A DNA stretch of 10,603 bases from positions 1-10,603 of the forward strand of contig CAMKAA010000016.1 of NCBI GenBank assembly GCA_946410365.1, given 5' to 3'. Both the position numbers and the translations under genes were made by a program. The notes beneath the pieces are model-generated. The model made no database searches. It was given only the letters and a program-made list of their open reading frames with translations, and had not been told where the DNA came from. This DNA is from an uncultured Lachnospiraceae bacterium (lineage in GTDB: Bacteria; Bacillota_A; Clostridia; Lachnospirales; Lachnospiraceae). Below are positions 1 to 6,810 of the stretch, piece by piece; within the stretch, counting starts at the first letter, position 1, and each line of letters opens with the position of its first letter.

Positions 1-1
1 T

Positions 2-1081
2 TCAGATTCCCGCGATCCTTCTTACGACCGCTTCGTCTACAGGGAACGGCGGGAGCTTGCACTTGCCCTTGTTGGCCAGCACTTCCTGCACTGACTGCTC
101 CAGGATCTCCATCGGGACGTCTTCCCTTCCGCAGGTAATTGTGTAATACTCATCAAGTTCCTCGACAGTTTTAAATCCCGCGAGGGAAAGGATGTAGTTT
201 ACTTCAACAGGATCTGCCTCCCTGAGATAGCCGGGCAGGAAGTATCCGCAGGCCTTTCCGTGTGCCATATGGGCGCTGTAGGTAAGTCTGTAACTGAGGG
301 CGTGAGGCATGGAGGTCGCAGTGTGCGCGATGGCCATGCCCGCCATGCAGGAGGCATTCATCATATTCTGATAGTCCTCGGAGCATGCCTCTCTTCTGCC
401 CAGGATCACATCCTTGCTGCGGGCCCAGACTCTGATGCCCGCCTCTGCACACATTTTGCTGAAATCTGTAGCCGCTGAGTGAATGTAACTCTCGTAGAGG
501 TGGCAGAGAGCGTCCATTGTAGTATTGGCGAGAATATGCTGCGGCGCGCCGGAAACATATTTCCCGTCGATCAGCGCAAGATCCGCGAAGATCTTGTGGG
601 GAATAGATCCCTTGACATGAATATCGTGTCTTGTGAGAACGGAAACCGCTGTGACTTCAGAGCCGGTTCCGGCTGTCGTAGGGATCTCAGCGATCGGCAA
701 AGTGGTGGTCTCCGCTGTTTTGTCATACAGATAATCCCAGTCCCTGTCAGGATGACGGATCATAAGGGCGATCGCCTTCGCGGCATCCATAGGGGATCCT
801 CCTCCGATGCCGATAACGAAGTCAGCTTTCACTTTGCATCCCACCTGCCTGGCTCTCATGACAGTTTCCACAGAAGGATTTTCTTCCACTTCCGCGAATT
901 CCACCCAGGATACGCCATGCTTGTCGAGGGCGGCCGTCACATCCGCAAACGCGCCGCACCTTCTGGCGCTGCTCTTTCCGGTAACGATCAGTGCCCGGGT
1001 TCCGAGGGCGGCCAGCTCAGCGCTGTGACGAAGCACACAATTCTCTTCGGAATAAACAAGAGTCGGCATTAAGAATTTCAT
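2..1081 (-). CDS. Iron-containing (group III) alcohol dehydrogenase
   Basis: A 359-residue cytoplasmic NAD(P)-dependent oxidoreductase that interconverts an alcohol and its aldehyde or ketone. The glycine-rich nucleotide-binding motif GGGSPMDAAKA is at residues 93-103 and the second family motif, PTTAGTGSE, at 134-142. The metal ligands are visible as D190, H194, H260 and H274, with the same spacing as the iron ligands of E. coli FucO. All active-site elements are intact; the protein is slightly shorter than the usual ~380 residues. The ATG at 1079-1081 follows a GGAGGT ribosome binding site at 6-nt spacing, and the gene starts only 18 bp after the CBS-ACT gene, so it is probably the last gene of the liv transcript in this window. 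Its substrate cannot be read from sequence; neighbours suggest, but do not prove, aldehydes from branched-chain amino acid catabolism. The stop codon is at the window edge, so downstream genes are unseen. Confidence 0.93.
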   Translation of the reverse strand: MKFLMPTLVYSEENCVLRHSAELAALGTRALIVTGKSSARRCGAFADVTAALDKHGVSWVEFAEVEENPSVETVMRARQVGCKVKADFVIGIGGGSPMDAAKAIALMIRHPDRDWDYLYDKTAETTTLPIAEIPTTAGTGSEVTAVSVLTRHDIHVKGSIPHKIFADLALIDGKYVSGAPQHILANTTMDALCHLYESYIHSAATDFSKMCAEAGIRVWARSKDVILGRREACSEDYQNMMNASCMAGMAIAHTATSMPHALSYRLTYSAHMAHGKACGYFLPGYLREADPVEVNYILSLAGFKTVEELDEYYTITCGREDVPMEILEQSVQEVLANKGKCKLPPFPVDEAVVRRIAGI

Positions 1082-1099
1082 CCGGTTACCTCCGCCTTA

Positions 1100-1795
1100 T
1101 CAGCAGTTCTTCTCGGGAACATCAAAATTCTTGGTAGTCCCGAACTTGGTCGTCTGTACAATACCCTTGAGTTTGAATCCCTCATTCACAAGGATCTGTG
1201 CCATGTCTTCAACGGAGATCGCGCCGGAAGCCTTGACTACGATTTCGGCGCCTCTCTCCTTCGTGTGATAGACAGCCAGTGAATCCAGGTTGGCATTGTT
1301 GTCACCGAAGCATTTGGCCATTGGAGCAAATTCGCCGGGCGTATCCGTGGCCGCGAAAATGAATCTGGTACCCTGTTTTCTGTAGCCGAGAAGTTCGACA
1401 AAAGCCTGGAAAATATCCTTGTCTGTGATAATGCCGATGACTTTGTTGTTCTCATCAACTACCGGAAGAACCGAGATCTCATTTTCCAGCATAGTCTGGG
1501 CTGCCACCTCAACAAAGACATCCTGTGAGATGGTCTTGACATCTGTGATCATAATGTCCTGGACCTGAGTTTTGCTCAGAAGGTAATTAAGTTCATAGAT
1601 GGAGAGCGCTGTGGAACTCGCTCCGCTCTTTTCCTTGACAAGTCCACCTGTGACAAGGCCGATCAGCTTGCCCTGATCGTCTACCACGGGCAGACGGTGG
1701 AAATGATTCTTTCTCATGATCTCAACCGCCTTGGAGATCACAACATCCTTAGTGATCGTATAAGGTTTCTCTGTCATATGATCTTTAACGTACAT
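1100..1795 (-). CDS. CBS-pair and ACT domain protein (AcuB-like ligand sensor)
   Basis: A soluble 231-residue protein with two tandem CBS domains (about residues 7-55 and 81-131) followed by an ACT-like domain (about 142-213). The CBS cores are visible as LPVVDDQGKLIGLVT (35-49) and LPVVDENNKVIGIITDKDI (110-128). CBS pairs usually bind adenosyl nucleotides; ACT domains usually bind amino acids and often dimerise. The layout matches the AcuB-like family, whose biochemical role in Clostridia is not settled. The ATG at 1793-1795 has a GGGAGGAA ribosome binding site at about 7-nt spacing. It lies 55 bp after livF and 18 bp before the alcohol dehydrogenase, on the same strand. A plausible role, inferred from position, is sensing intracellular amino acid and energy state and modulating the importer. 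There is no DNA-binding domain and no membrane segment. Confidence 0.9.
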   Translation of the reverse strand: MYVKDHMTEKPYTITKDVVISKAVEIMRKNHFHRLPVVDDQGKLIGLVTGGLVKEKSGASSTALSIYELNYLLSKTQVQDIMITDVKTISQDVFVEVAAQTMLENEISVLPVVDENNKVIGIITDKDIFQAFVELLGYRKQGTRFIFAATDTPGEFAPMAKCFGDNNANLDSLAVYHTKERGAEIVVKASGAISVEDMAQILVNEGFKLKGIVQTTKFGTTKNFDVPEKNC

Positions 1796-1815
1796 AATGC
1801 TTCCTCCCTGTGATC

Positions 1816-1821
1816 ATTATA
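1816..1821 (-). promoter_or_regulatory. Possible internal -10 element before the CBS-ACT gene
   Basis: A perfect TATAAT hexamer on the minus strand lies in the 55-bp gap between livF and the CBS-ACT gene. The best -35 candidate is TTGGTA, but the spacer would be 19 bp, longer than the normal 16-18. Transcription from here would give a leader of only about 13 nt that still contains the GGGAGG ribosome binding site. It may let the two distal genes be expressed apart from the importer, or it may be chance in AT-rich spacer DNA. Confidence 0.3.
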
Positions 1822-1850
1822 AGTAACCATACCCGCTGTATACCAAGCGC

Positions 1851-2555
1851 TCATCCGCCGAGATAGGCCTTCTGCACTCTCTCGTCATTCGCGAGTTCTT
1901 CACCGGTCCCCTCCAGTGTGATATTGCCCGTTTCAAGCACGTACGCTCTGTCCGCGATGGCCAGCGCTCTTTTGGCATTCTGTTCCACTAAGAGGATCGT
2001 CGTCCCCTTGTCGTTGATCTCCCTGATAATATGGAAGATCTCGGATACGAGGAGCGGCGAAAGACCCATGGAAGGCTCGTCCAGAAGAAGGATAGAGGGC
2101 TTTGCCATAAGGGCCCTGCCCATGGCAAGCATCTGCTGCTCACCTCCGGACAATGTGCCGGCAAGCTGTTTCCTTCTCTCTTTAAGACGAGGGAAAAGCT
2201 GATAGACTTCCTCCATATCCTCGACCATTTTGGACTTGTCCTTCCGCAGATAAGCACCCAGGATAAGGTTCTCTTCAACTGTCTGTTCCGCGAAGACTCT
2301 TCTTCCCTCGGGAACCTGCGCAAGGCCCATTCCGACGATCTTGTTGGCCGGTGTTTTGGTCAGCTCCACGTCATCAAGTTTGATGCTTCCCTCTGCGGCC
2401 TTAACAAGACCGGAGATCGCGTGCATTGTCGTCGTCTTTCCGGCACCGTTAGCACCGATCATTGTCACGATCTCACCGTCACGTACCTCAAATGAGATGC
2501 CCTTGATGGCTTCGATCATGCCGTATTTAACCTTTAAGTCTGTTACTTTGAGCAT
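1851..2555 (-). CDS. livF: Branched-chain amino acid ABC transporter ATPase LivF
   Basis: One of the two cytoplasmic ATPases of a HAAT-family importer, 234 residues, the usual LivF length. Walker A is GANGAGKT (34-41), the Q-loop region is near Q80, the ABC signature is LSGGEQ (135-140), and Walker B is ILLLDEP (155-161). The switch position reads VEQN (190-193), so a glutamine stands where many ABC ATPases have histidine. This VEQN form is typical of LivF and distinguishes it from LivG. The start is ATG at 2553-2555, 3 bp after the livG stop, and its GGGGGA ribosome binding site lies inside the end of livG, so translation is probably coupled. It should pair with LivG to energise LivH/LivM. 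Confidence 0.96.
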   Translation of the reverse strand: MLKVTDLKVKYGMIEAIKGISFEVRDGEIVTMIGANGAGKTTTMHAISGLVKAAEGSIKLDDVELTKTPANKIVGMGLAQVPEGRRVFAEQTVEENLILGAYLRKDKSKMVEDMEEVYQLFPRLKERRKQLAGTLSGGEQQMLAMGRALMAKPSILLLDEPSMGLSPLLVSEIFHIIREINDKGTTILLVEQNAKRALAIADRAYVLETGNITLEGTGEELANDERVQKAYLGG

Positions 2556-2558
2556 ATA

Positions 2559-3347
2559 TTAGTCCCCCAGGTACGCTTTGATGACTTCAGGGTTGGACTG
2601 GATCTCCTCCGGTGTACCCTGTGCAAGCATCATTCCGTAGTTCAGTACTGTGATCCTCTCGCAAATTCCCATGACGAGCTTCATATCGTGCTCGATCAAA
2701 AGGATCGCGATCTTAAAGTGATCGCGGACGAAACGGATCATGTCCATCAGTTCCGCTGTCTCCTGAGGGTTCATGCCCGCAGCCGGCTCGTCCAGAAGAA
2801 GGAGCTTGGGATCAGTCGCCAGAGCCCTTGCGATCTCAAGCCGCCTCTGCGCGCCGTAGGGAAGGTTGCTCGCCTTGTAATCCGCGTATTTGTCCAGTTC
2901 CATGATCTTAAGAAGGTCCATAGCTTTCTCGTTGATCTCTTTCTCGCAGGAGAAATACTTGGGAAGCCGCAGGATCGCTGTGATCGGAGAATAAGGAATT
3001 ACATTGTGGAAACCTGTCTTGACATTGTCCAGGACAGTCAGATTGCCGAAAAGGCGGATGTTCTGGAAAGTTCTGGCGATACCGGCCTTGTTGATATCCA
3101 CTACGCTCTTGCCTGCCGTATCCTTGCCGTCAAAGTATATTTTGCCCCTGCTGGGCTTATATACCTTGGTCAAAAGATTGAATACCGTCGTCTTGCCGGC
3201 TCCGTTAGGACCGATCAGACCTGCTATCTCGCCGTCAAAAACCTGAAGGTTGAGGTCGTTTACCGCTGTAAGACCGCCGAAATCAATGCCGAGTTCCTGT
3301 ACGTCGAGGACCGGTGCCTTCCCGTTATCAGCTTTATACTCACTCAC
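2559..3347 (-). CDS. livG: Branched-chain amino acid ABC transporter ATPase LivG
   Basis: The second ATPase of the importer, 262 residues from the start chosen here. Walker A is GPNGAGKT (46-53), the Q-loop glutamine is Q95 (TFQNIRLF), the signature is the LivG-type LPYGAQ (162-167), Walker B is LLLLDEP (182-188) and the H-loop histidine is H220. The insertion between the Q-loop and signature (about 115-150) is characteristic of LivG. I chose the GTG at 3345-3347 because AAAGGAGG (3356-3363) sits exactly 8 nt before it. The reading frame stays open to a TTG at 3375-3377, but that codon has no proper ribosome binding site and would extend 38 bp into livM. With the GTG start the gene overlaps livM by 8 bp, so the two are probably translationally coupled. 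Confidence 0.95.
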   Translation of the reverse strand: MSEYKADNGKAPVLDVQELGIDFGGLTAVNDLNLQVFDGEIAGLIGPNGAGKTTVFNLLTKVYKPSRGKIYFDGKDTAGKSVVDINKAGIARTFQNIRLFGNLTVLDNVKTGFHNVIPYSPITAILRLPKYFSCEKEINEKAMDLLKIMELDKYADYKASNLPYGAQRRLEIARALATDPKLLLLDEPAAGMNPQETAELMDMIRFVRDHFKIAILLIEHDMKLVMGICERITVLNYGMMLAQGTPEEIQSNPEVIKAYLGD

Positions 3348-4413
3348 CTTGGGCACCTCCTTTCGCCTTGCGTGCAAACAGACTCTTCCATTTGGTCATG
3401 AGCCATTCGTTGTTCGTAACGAGCATGATCAGGATCAGTACTACTGCGTAGATCAGCATTCTGTAATCCTGAAGCGAACGCAGCAGTTCAGGAAGCAGGA
3501 TCAGGACAACGGTCGATATGATCGTGCCGGTCATGTTTCCGAGTCCGCCAAGAACGACGTAGACGAGGATCAGAATGGATGTATTGAAATCAAATTTGTT
3601 CGGGACCAGTGTGGAGTAATTAAGTCCATAGAGGGCTCCCGCAGCACCTGCCAGTGCAGCTGACGTTACAAAGGCAAGCATCTTGGTCCTGGAGATCGGA
3701 ATACCGACTGATTCCGCGGCAATACGATTGTCCCGTGCCGCCATGATCGCTCTGCCGCTTCTGGAAAACATAAGGTTATAGACGACAAAGAGCGCGATGA
3801 TGACAAGGATGATTCCTACTGTGAAATTGGCGATCTTCTGTGTTCCTGTGGCGCCCATGGGGCCGTTCAGGAGCATTTTGCCGCCGGGCGCAAGCTTGAA
3901 ATTGCTCTCCACAAAACTGAAGTGAAGTCCGTCGGTGTCGATGCCGATGTAAGCGTTCATGAATATACTCTTGATGATCTGTCCGAAAGCCAGCGTGACG
4001 ATCGCAAGATAGTCGCCCTGAAGTTTGAGGACCGGAATGCCGATCAGAAAGCCGAACACCGCTGCCAGTACCGCTCCGCAGATGATTGCAAGGATCAGTC
4101 TGGGAATCCCGGCAGTAATACTGCCTGCCAATATACCGGACACACAGATTCCGCAGAAAGCGCCGACACTCATAAATCCGGCTTGTCCAAGATTGAGCTC
4201 ACCCGAGACGCCGACATTGAGGTTGAGGCCGATGGCAGCCACAACATAGCATGTGATCGGTACCAGGAGACTGGTGAACATACTTCCCAGGTTTCCGCTC
4301 TTTATAAGGATTTCAACGATTATATAGGCAATGATCACAAGAGCGAAGGAAATGATCCGCCCTCTGTGCTGTTTGTCTCCAAAGCGGGAGAAAATGCTGC
4401 TCTTTTCTTTCAT
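3340..4413 (-). CDS. livM: Branched-chain amino acid ABC transporter permease LivM
   Basis: An integral membrane permease of 357 residues. The charged N-terminus (1-20) is followed by about nine or ten hydrophobic segments. The LivM hallmark GVSGELNLGQAGFMSVGAF-type motif is at about 68-86, and the cytoplasmic coupling loop that docks on the ATPase (AARDNRIAAESVGIPI) is at 225-240. The ATG at 4411-4413 is preceded by GGGAGGG and lies 15 bp after the livH stop. The last residues include Lys-Gly-Gly (351-353), whose codons AAA GGA GGT double as the ribosome binding site of livG. With LivH it forms the heterodimeric translocation path. Confidence 0.96.
   Translation of the reverse strand: MKEKSSIFSRFGDKQHRGRIISFALVIIAYIIVEILIKSGNLGSMFTSLLVPITCYVVAAIGLNLNVGVSGELNLGQAGFMSVGAFCGICVSGILAGSITAGIPRLILAIICGAVLAAVFGFLIGIPVLKLQGDYLAIVTLAFGQIIKSIFMNAYIGIDTDGLHFSFVESNFKLAPGGKMLLNGPMGATGTQKIANFTVGIILVIIALFVVYNLMFSRSGRAIMAARDNRIAAESVGIPISRTKMLAFVTSAALAGAAGALYGLNYSTLVPNKFDFNTSILILVYVVLGGLGNMTGTIISTVVLILLPELLRSLQDYRMLIYAVVLILIMLVTNNEWLMTKWKSLFARKAKGGAQGE
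3356..3363 (-). promoter_or_regulatory. Ribosome binding site that fixes the livG start
   Basis: AAAGGAGG on the minus strand lies inside the 3' end of livM and 8 nt before the GTG at 3347. It is the reason for preferring the 262-residue form of LivG over a longer TTG-initiated form. Being inside the upstream coding sequence, it implies translational coupling of livM and livG. Confidence 0.85.
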
Positions 4414-4428
4414 GTCTGATTCCCTCCC

Positions 4429-5304
4429 TTAAACCTTGACGTTGATCTTCTTGCCGAGCAGGCCTGTGGGCTTGATCAGAAGGATTACGATCAGGACACC
4501 GAATACTATGGCGTCCGAAAGCTGTGTTGAGATATAAGCCTTGGCAAAGATCTCGATGATGCCAAGGAGCAGACCGCCGATAAATGCGCCGGGGATCGAA
4601 CCGATCCCTCCGAATACTGCGGCAGTAAACGCCTTGATGCCGGGCATGGATCCCATCGTAGGATAAACGGACGGATACGTGGATGCCAGCAAAACAGAAG
4701 CGATGGCTGCCAGACCGGATCCGATCGCGAATGTGATCGAAATGATCATATTTACATTGATACCCATCAGCATTGACGCGCCCTTGTCCTCGGAGCACGC
4801 TCTCATGGCGCTTCCTGTCTTCGTCTTGTTGATGAAGAGAGTGAGGCAGATCATTACAACGATGCAGGTCGCGATCGTGATCAGTGTAAGGTAAGAAACA
4901 GATGCGGATCCCAGAGAAATGCTTCCTGTACTGATCGCGGAAGGGAACACCTTGCTTGAAGATGACCAGAGGATCTGAGCGCCATTCTGAAGAAAATAGC
5001 TGACGCCGATCGCGGTGATCAGAACTGCAAGGCTGGGGGCCTGCCGAAGGGGCTTGTATGCCAGCCTTTCAATCACTACGCCCAGCATGGTGCACACCAC
5101 TATTGCTGCCAGAACTGCCAGCGGGAAGGGAAGCGCAAATTTAGTAAGTGCAAAGAAAGCGATGTACGCTCCGACCATGATAATATCGCCATGTGCGAAA
5201 TTGAGCATCTTGGCAATGCCGTAGACCATCGTATATCCTAGCGCGATGATCGCGTACACACTGCCGAGTCCCAATCCGTTGATCAAATAGGATAGAAACT
5301 GCAT
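4429..5304 (-). CDS. livH: Branched-chain amino acid ABC transporter permease LivH
   Basis: An integral membrane permease of 291 residues from the start chosen here, normal for LivH. Family features are the N-terminal LGLGSVYAIIALGYTMVYGI segment (11-30), the conserved MLNFAHGDIIMVGAY (33-47) and the coupling loop around AMRACSEDKGASMLMGI (166-182). About eight hydrophobic segments can be seen. I start at the ATG 5302-5304 (Met-Gln-Phe), which follows an AGAGGAAG ribosome binding site. The frame stays open to a GTG at 5359-5361, but that codon is inside a terminator-like hairpin and the added 19 residues are not family-like. A 106-bp gap with the hairpin separates it from livJ; livM follows after 15 bp. 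Confidence 0.95.
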   Translation of the reverse strand: MQFLSYLINGLGLGSVYAIIALGYTMVYGIAKMLNFAHGDIIMVGAYIAFFALTKFALPFPLAVLAAIVVCTMLGVVIERLAYKPLRQAPSLAVLITAIGVSYFLQNGAQILWSSSSKVFPSAISTGSISLGSASVSYLTLITIATCIVVMICLTLFINKTKTGSAMRACSEDKGASMLMGINVNMIISITFAIGSGLAAIASVLLASTYPSVYPTMGSMPGIKAFTAAVFGGIGSIPGAFIGGLLLGIIEIFAKAYISTQLSDAIVFGVLIVILLIKPTGLLGKKINVKV

Positions 5305-5345
5305 GTCTGTCTTCCTCTCTTTAAAACTGCCTATATCGCAAATAA

Positions 5346-5381
5346 AACAGGAAGCCCGCACGGAGGCGGGCTTTGCCTGTT
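5346..5381 (-). terminator. Terminator/attenuator hairpin between livJ and livH
   Basis: On the minus strand, AAGCCCGC (5373-5366) and GCGGGCTT (5359-5352) form a perfect 8-bp GC-rich stem around a 6-nt loop. The stem is extended by AACAGG (5381-5376) pairing with CCTGTT (5351-5346) across a 2-nt bulge. In the direction of transcription it is followed by TTTTATTT, giving an intrinsic-terminator shape. It sits between the binding-protein gene and the permease genes, so a partial stop or RNA-stabilising role is likely: more livJ than livHMGF. Strand, position and shape are seen; the efficiency is inferred. Confidence 0.8.
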
Positions 5382-5410
5382 CATACTAAGTTCACCGTGA
5401 TCAGCGTCAG

Positions 5411-6652
5411 TTACTCTTCAACACCTACATAAACGCCGTTCTGGATCACAACAGCCTTGGGGGACTTTGTGACTTCGCCGTTTGCGTTCCAGGTCATCTC
5501 GGAACCGGTAAGGCCGCTGAAAGTCATGCTTGTGAACTGCTCAACGAGCTTTGTGCAGATCTCATCAGCACTCATGTCAGCTGTGACGCCTGCCGCCTCG
5601 CAAGCCTGCGCGATCGCGTAAATGCAGTCATAGGAGTCAGCTGCGAACTGGTTCGGAACCTCTCCGAATTTCTCTTTGTATTTGTTGACAAAGTTAACTG
5701 TGAGCTCATCAGTTGCATCTGCAGAGAAAGGAGTCAGCAGGTAAACGCCTTCTGCCAGGGAAGTATCGAAGCCTTCCAGACCCAGAATTCCGTCCATACC
5801 GTCAACACCGAAGAAAGTGGGCTTGTAACCCATTCCGTTCGCCTGTGTGAGGATCAGGGATGCGGGATCATAGTAGATAGGCAGGAAAAGGATGTCAGCG
5901 CCTGCTTCCTGGGCCTTTCCGAGCTGTACAGTGAAATCCTGTGCGTTGGAATCATCAAAGGTTCCCTCGTAGACAATGGCAAGATTCTTAGCAGCTGCTT
6001 CTGCTACGAATGTGTCATGGATGCCCTTGGAATAGTTGTCATCGTTCTTGTAGATGATAGCTACCTGGCTGCCGAGATCAGCATGTCCGGAGATATAGTC
6101 CGCACTTGCAGTTCCCTGGTTAGGGTCTGTGAAGCACATCTGGAAAACATTTCCGAAAGCGCCGGAAAGGTTATCGGGATCCGCGAAGATAACGGATGTG
6201 GAAGATCCGGAAGGAGTGATCGCGAAGATCTTGTCCTCAGCATAGGAAGGGGAAACTGCCGCGCCGGGAGCGGAAGTAACAGTTGCCAGGGAAGCCTGCA
6301 TGCCCCAGTCCTTAAGAACGCCGTAAGCAGTTACTGCCTTCTCGGGATCATGTGCGTCGTCCTGCATATTGAGCTCGAACTGAAGTCCGCCCTTGGCGTT
6401 GACTTCCTCGACAGCGATCTCAGCTGCATTCTTGACTGCCTGTCCGTAAACAGCTGCAGGGCCTGTCAGAGGGCCGGAACCGCCGATCTTGATCTTGGCG
6501 CCTGTATCCGCGCTCTCGGTAGCTTCAGCTGCCGCGCCGCTGTCTGCGGGAGCACTGCTGGAAGCGGAACCGGAGCCGCCGCATGCTGTAAGAGCTGCTG
6601 CCATACAAACTGACATAGCTACTGCAAGGCTGGTCTTAAAAATCTTTTTCAT
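5411..6652 (-). CDS. livJ: ABC transporter solute-binding lipoprotein, branched-chain amino acid type
   Basis: The extracytoplasmic receptor of the importer, 413 residues. The N-terminus is a lipoprotein signal peptide: MKKIFK, a hydrophobic stretch, then lipobox LTAC (21-24), so C24 should be lipidated and anchor the protein to the outer face of the membrane. A low-complexity Ser/Ala/Gly linker (about 25-52) follows, then a type I periplasmic-binding fold (Peripla_BP_6), starting at IKIGGSGPLTGPAAVYGQ (54-71). Being a lipoprotein fits a Gram-positive host. The ATG at 6650-6652 follows AAGGAGG at 8-nt spacing, and a sigma-A-like promoter lies just upstream. Branched-chain amino acids are the commonest ligands of this family, but related receptors bind amides, urea or aromatic acids, so the symbol states the family rather than a proven ligand. 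Confidence 0.94.
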   Translation of the reverse strand: MKKIFKTSLAVAMSVCMAAALTACGGSGSASSSAPADSGAAAEATESADTGAKIKIGGSGPLTGPAAVYGQAVKNAAEIAVEEVNAKGGLQFELNMQDDAHDPEKAVTAYGVLKDWGMQASLATVTSAPGAAVSPSYAEDKIFAITPSGSSTSVIFADPDNLSGAFGNVFQMCFTDPNQGTASADYISGHADLGSQVAIIYKNDDNYSKGIHDTFVAEAAAKNLAIVYEGTFDDSNAQDFTVQLGKAQEAGADILFLPIYYDPASLILTQANGMGYKPTFFGVDGMDGILGLEGFDTSLAEGVYLLTPFSADATDELTVNFVNKYKEKFGEVPNQFAADSYDCIYAIAQACEAAGVTADMSADEICTKLVEQFTSMTFSGLTGSEMTWNANGEVTKSPKAVVIQNGVYVGVEE

Positions 6653-6674
6653 AGTTACATCCTCCTTAAGTTAT

Positions 6675-6693
6675 TTGGCTTTGAAATCGCCAA
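6675..6693 (-). other. Small hairpin at the predicted 5' end of the livJ mRNA
   Basis: On the minus strand TTGGC (6693-6689) and GCCAA (6679-6675) can pair around a 9-nt loop. The stem starts about one nucleotide after the transcription start predicted from the promoter at 6701-6729, so it would sit at the very 5' end of the mRNA and leave the ribosome binding site (6661-6667) free. Such stems can stabilise mRNAs. It is only 5 bp and could be chance. Confidence 0.3.
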
Positions 6694-6700
6694 TGAAGAC

Positions 6701-6729
6701 ATTATAAAATTTTCATAACTTCATTGCAA
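6701..6729 (-). promoter_or_regulatory. Predicted sigma-A promoter of the liv operon
   Basis: Minus strand: -35 TTGCAA (6729-6724), a 17-bp spacer, and a perfect -10 TATAAT (6706-6701). The predicted start is near 6694, giving a leader of about 42 nt with AAGGAGG at 6667-6661. The leader is too short for a T-box or amino-acid riboswitch, so control is more likely to act on initiation. An 8-bp direct repeat lies upstream, at about -67 to -86 of the predicted start. Confidence 0.7.
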
Positions 6730-6760
6730 TAGCGTTTCAACGTATAATAGCAGAAAATTT

Positions 6761-6780
6761 AATTCTGTGTTGAATTCTGT
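6761..6780. repeat. Direct repeat AATTCTGT x2 upstream of the livJ promoter
   Basis: AATTCTGT occurs at 6761-6768 and again at 6773-6780, a period of 12 bp, roughly one helical turn, so both copies face a similar side of the DNA. It lies about 67-86 bp before the predicted livJ transcription start, a position compatible with an activator site. No regulator gene is in the window. The pattern is seen; the regulatory role is a guess. Confidence 0.4.
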
Positions 6781-6787
6781 TCATGTC

Positions 6788-6810
6788 AAAAAATACCGCA
6801 GTTGGCGTTA
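6788..6810 (-). terminator. Weak intrinsic terminator of the gamma-carbonic anhydrase gene
   Basis: Minus strand TAACGC (starting with the stop codon) can pair with GCGGTA, with one A-G mismatch and a CAACT loop, followed directly by six T residues (6793-6788). The stem is short, so readthrough into the livJ promoter region is possible. It is the only terminator-like element between the two same-strand genes. Confidence 0.35.

Noticed and set aside
479..1072. 197-residue plus-strand open frame opposite the alcohol dehydrogenase
   Set aside because: Antisense shadow of a well-supported gene; composition rich in Arg, Ser, His and Cys, with no recognisable domain.
3348..3377. Longer LivG starting at TTG 3377
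   Set aside because: A rare start codon without a ribosome binding site, which would overlap livM by 38 bp, while the GTG at 3347 has AAAGGAGG at ideal spacing.
4313..4798. 161-residue minus-strand open frame across livH and livM
   Set aside because: An out-of-frame shadow rich in Arg and His; the true frames of livH and livM are clear there.
5305..5361. Longer LivH starting at GTG 5361
   Set aside because: The GTG lies inside the terminator-like hairpin, the added residues are not family-like, and the ATG at 5304 has its own ribosome binding site.
6653..6700. Amino acid riboswitch or T-box leader before livJ
   Set aside because: The predicted leader is only about 42 nt and holds one 5-bp stem, far too little for these elements.
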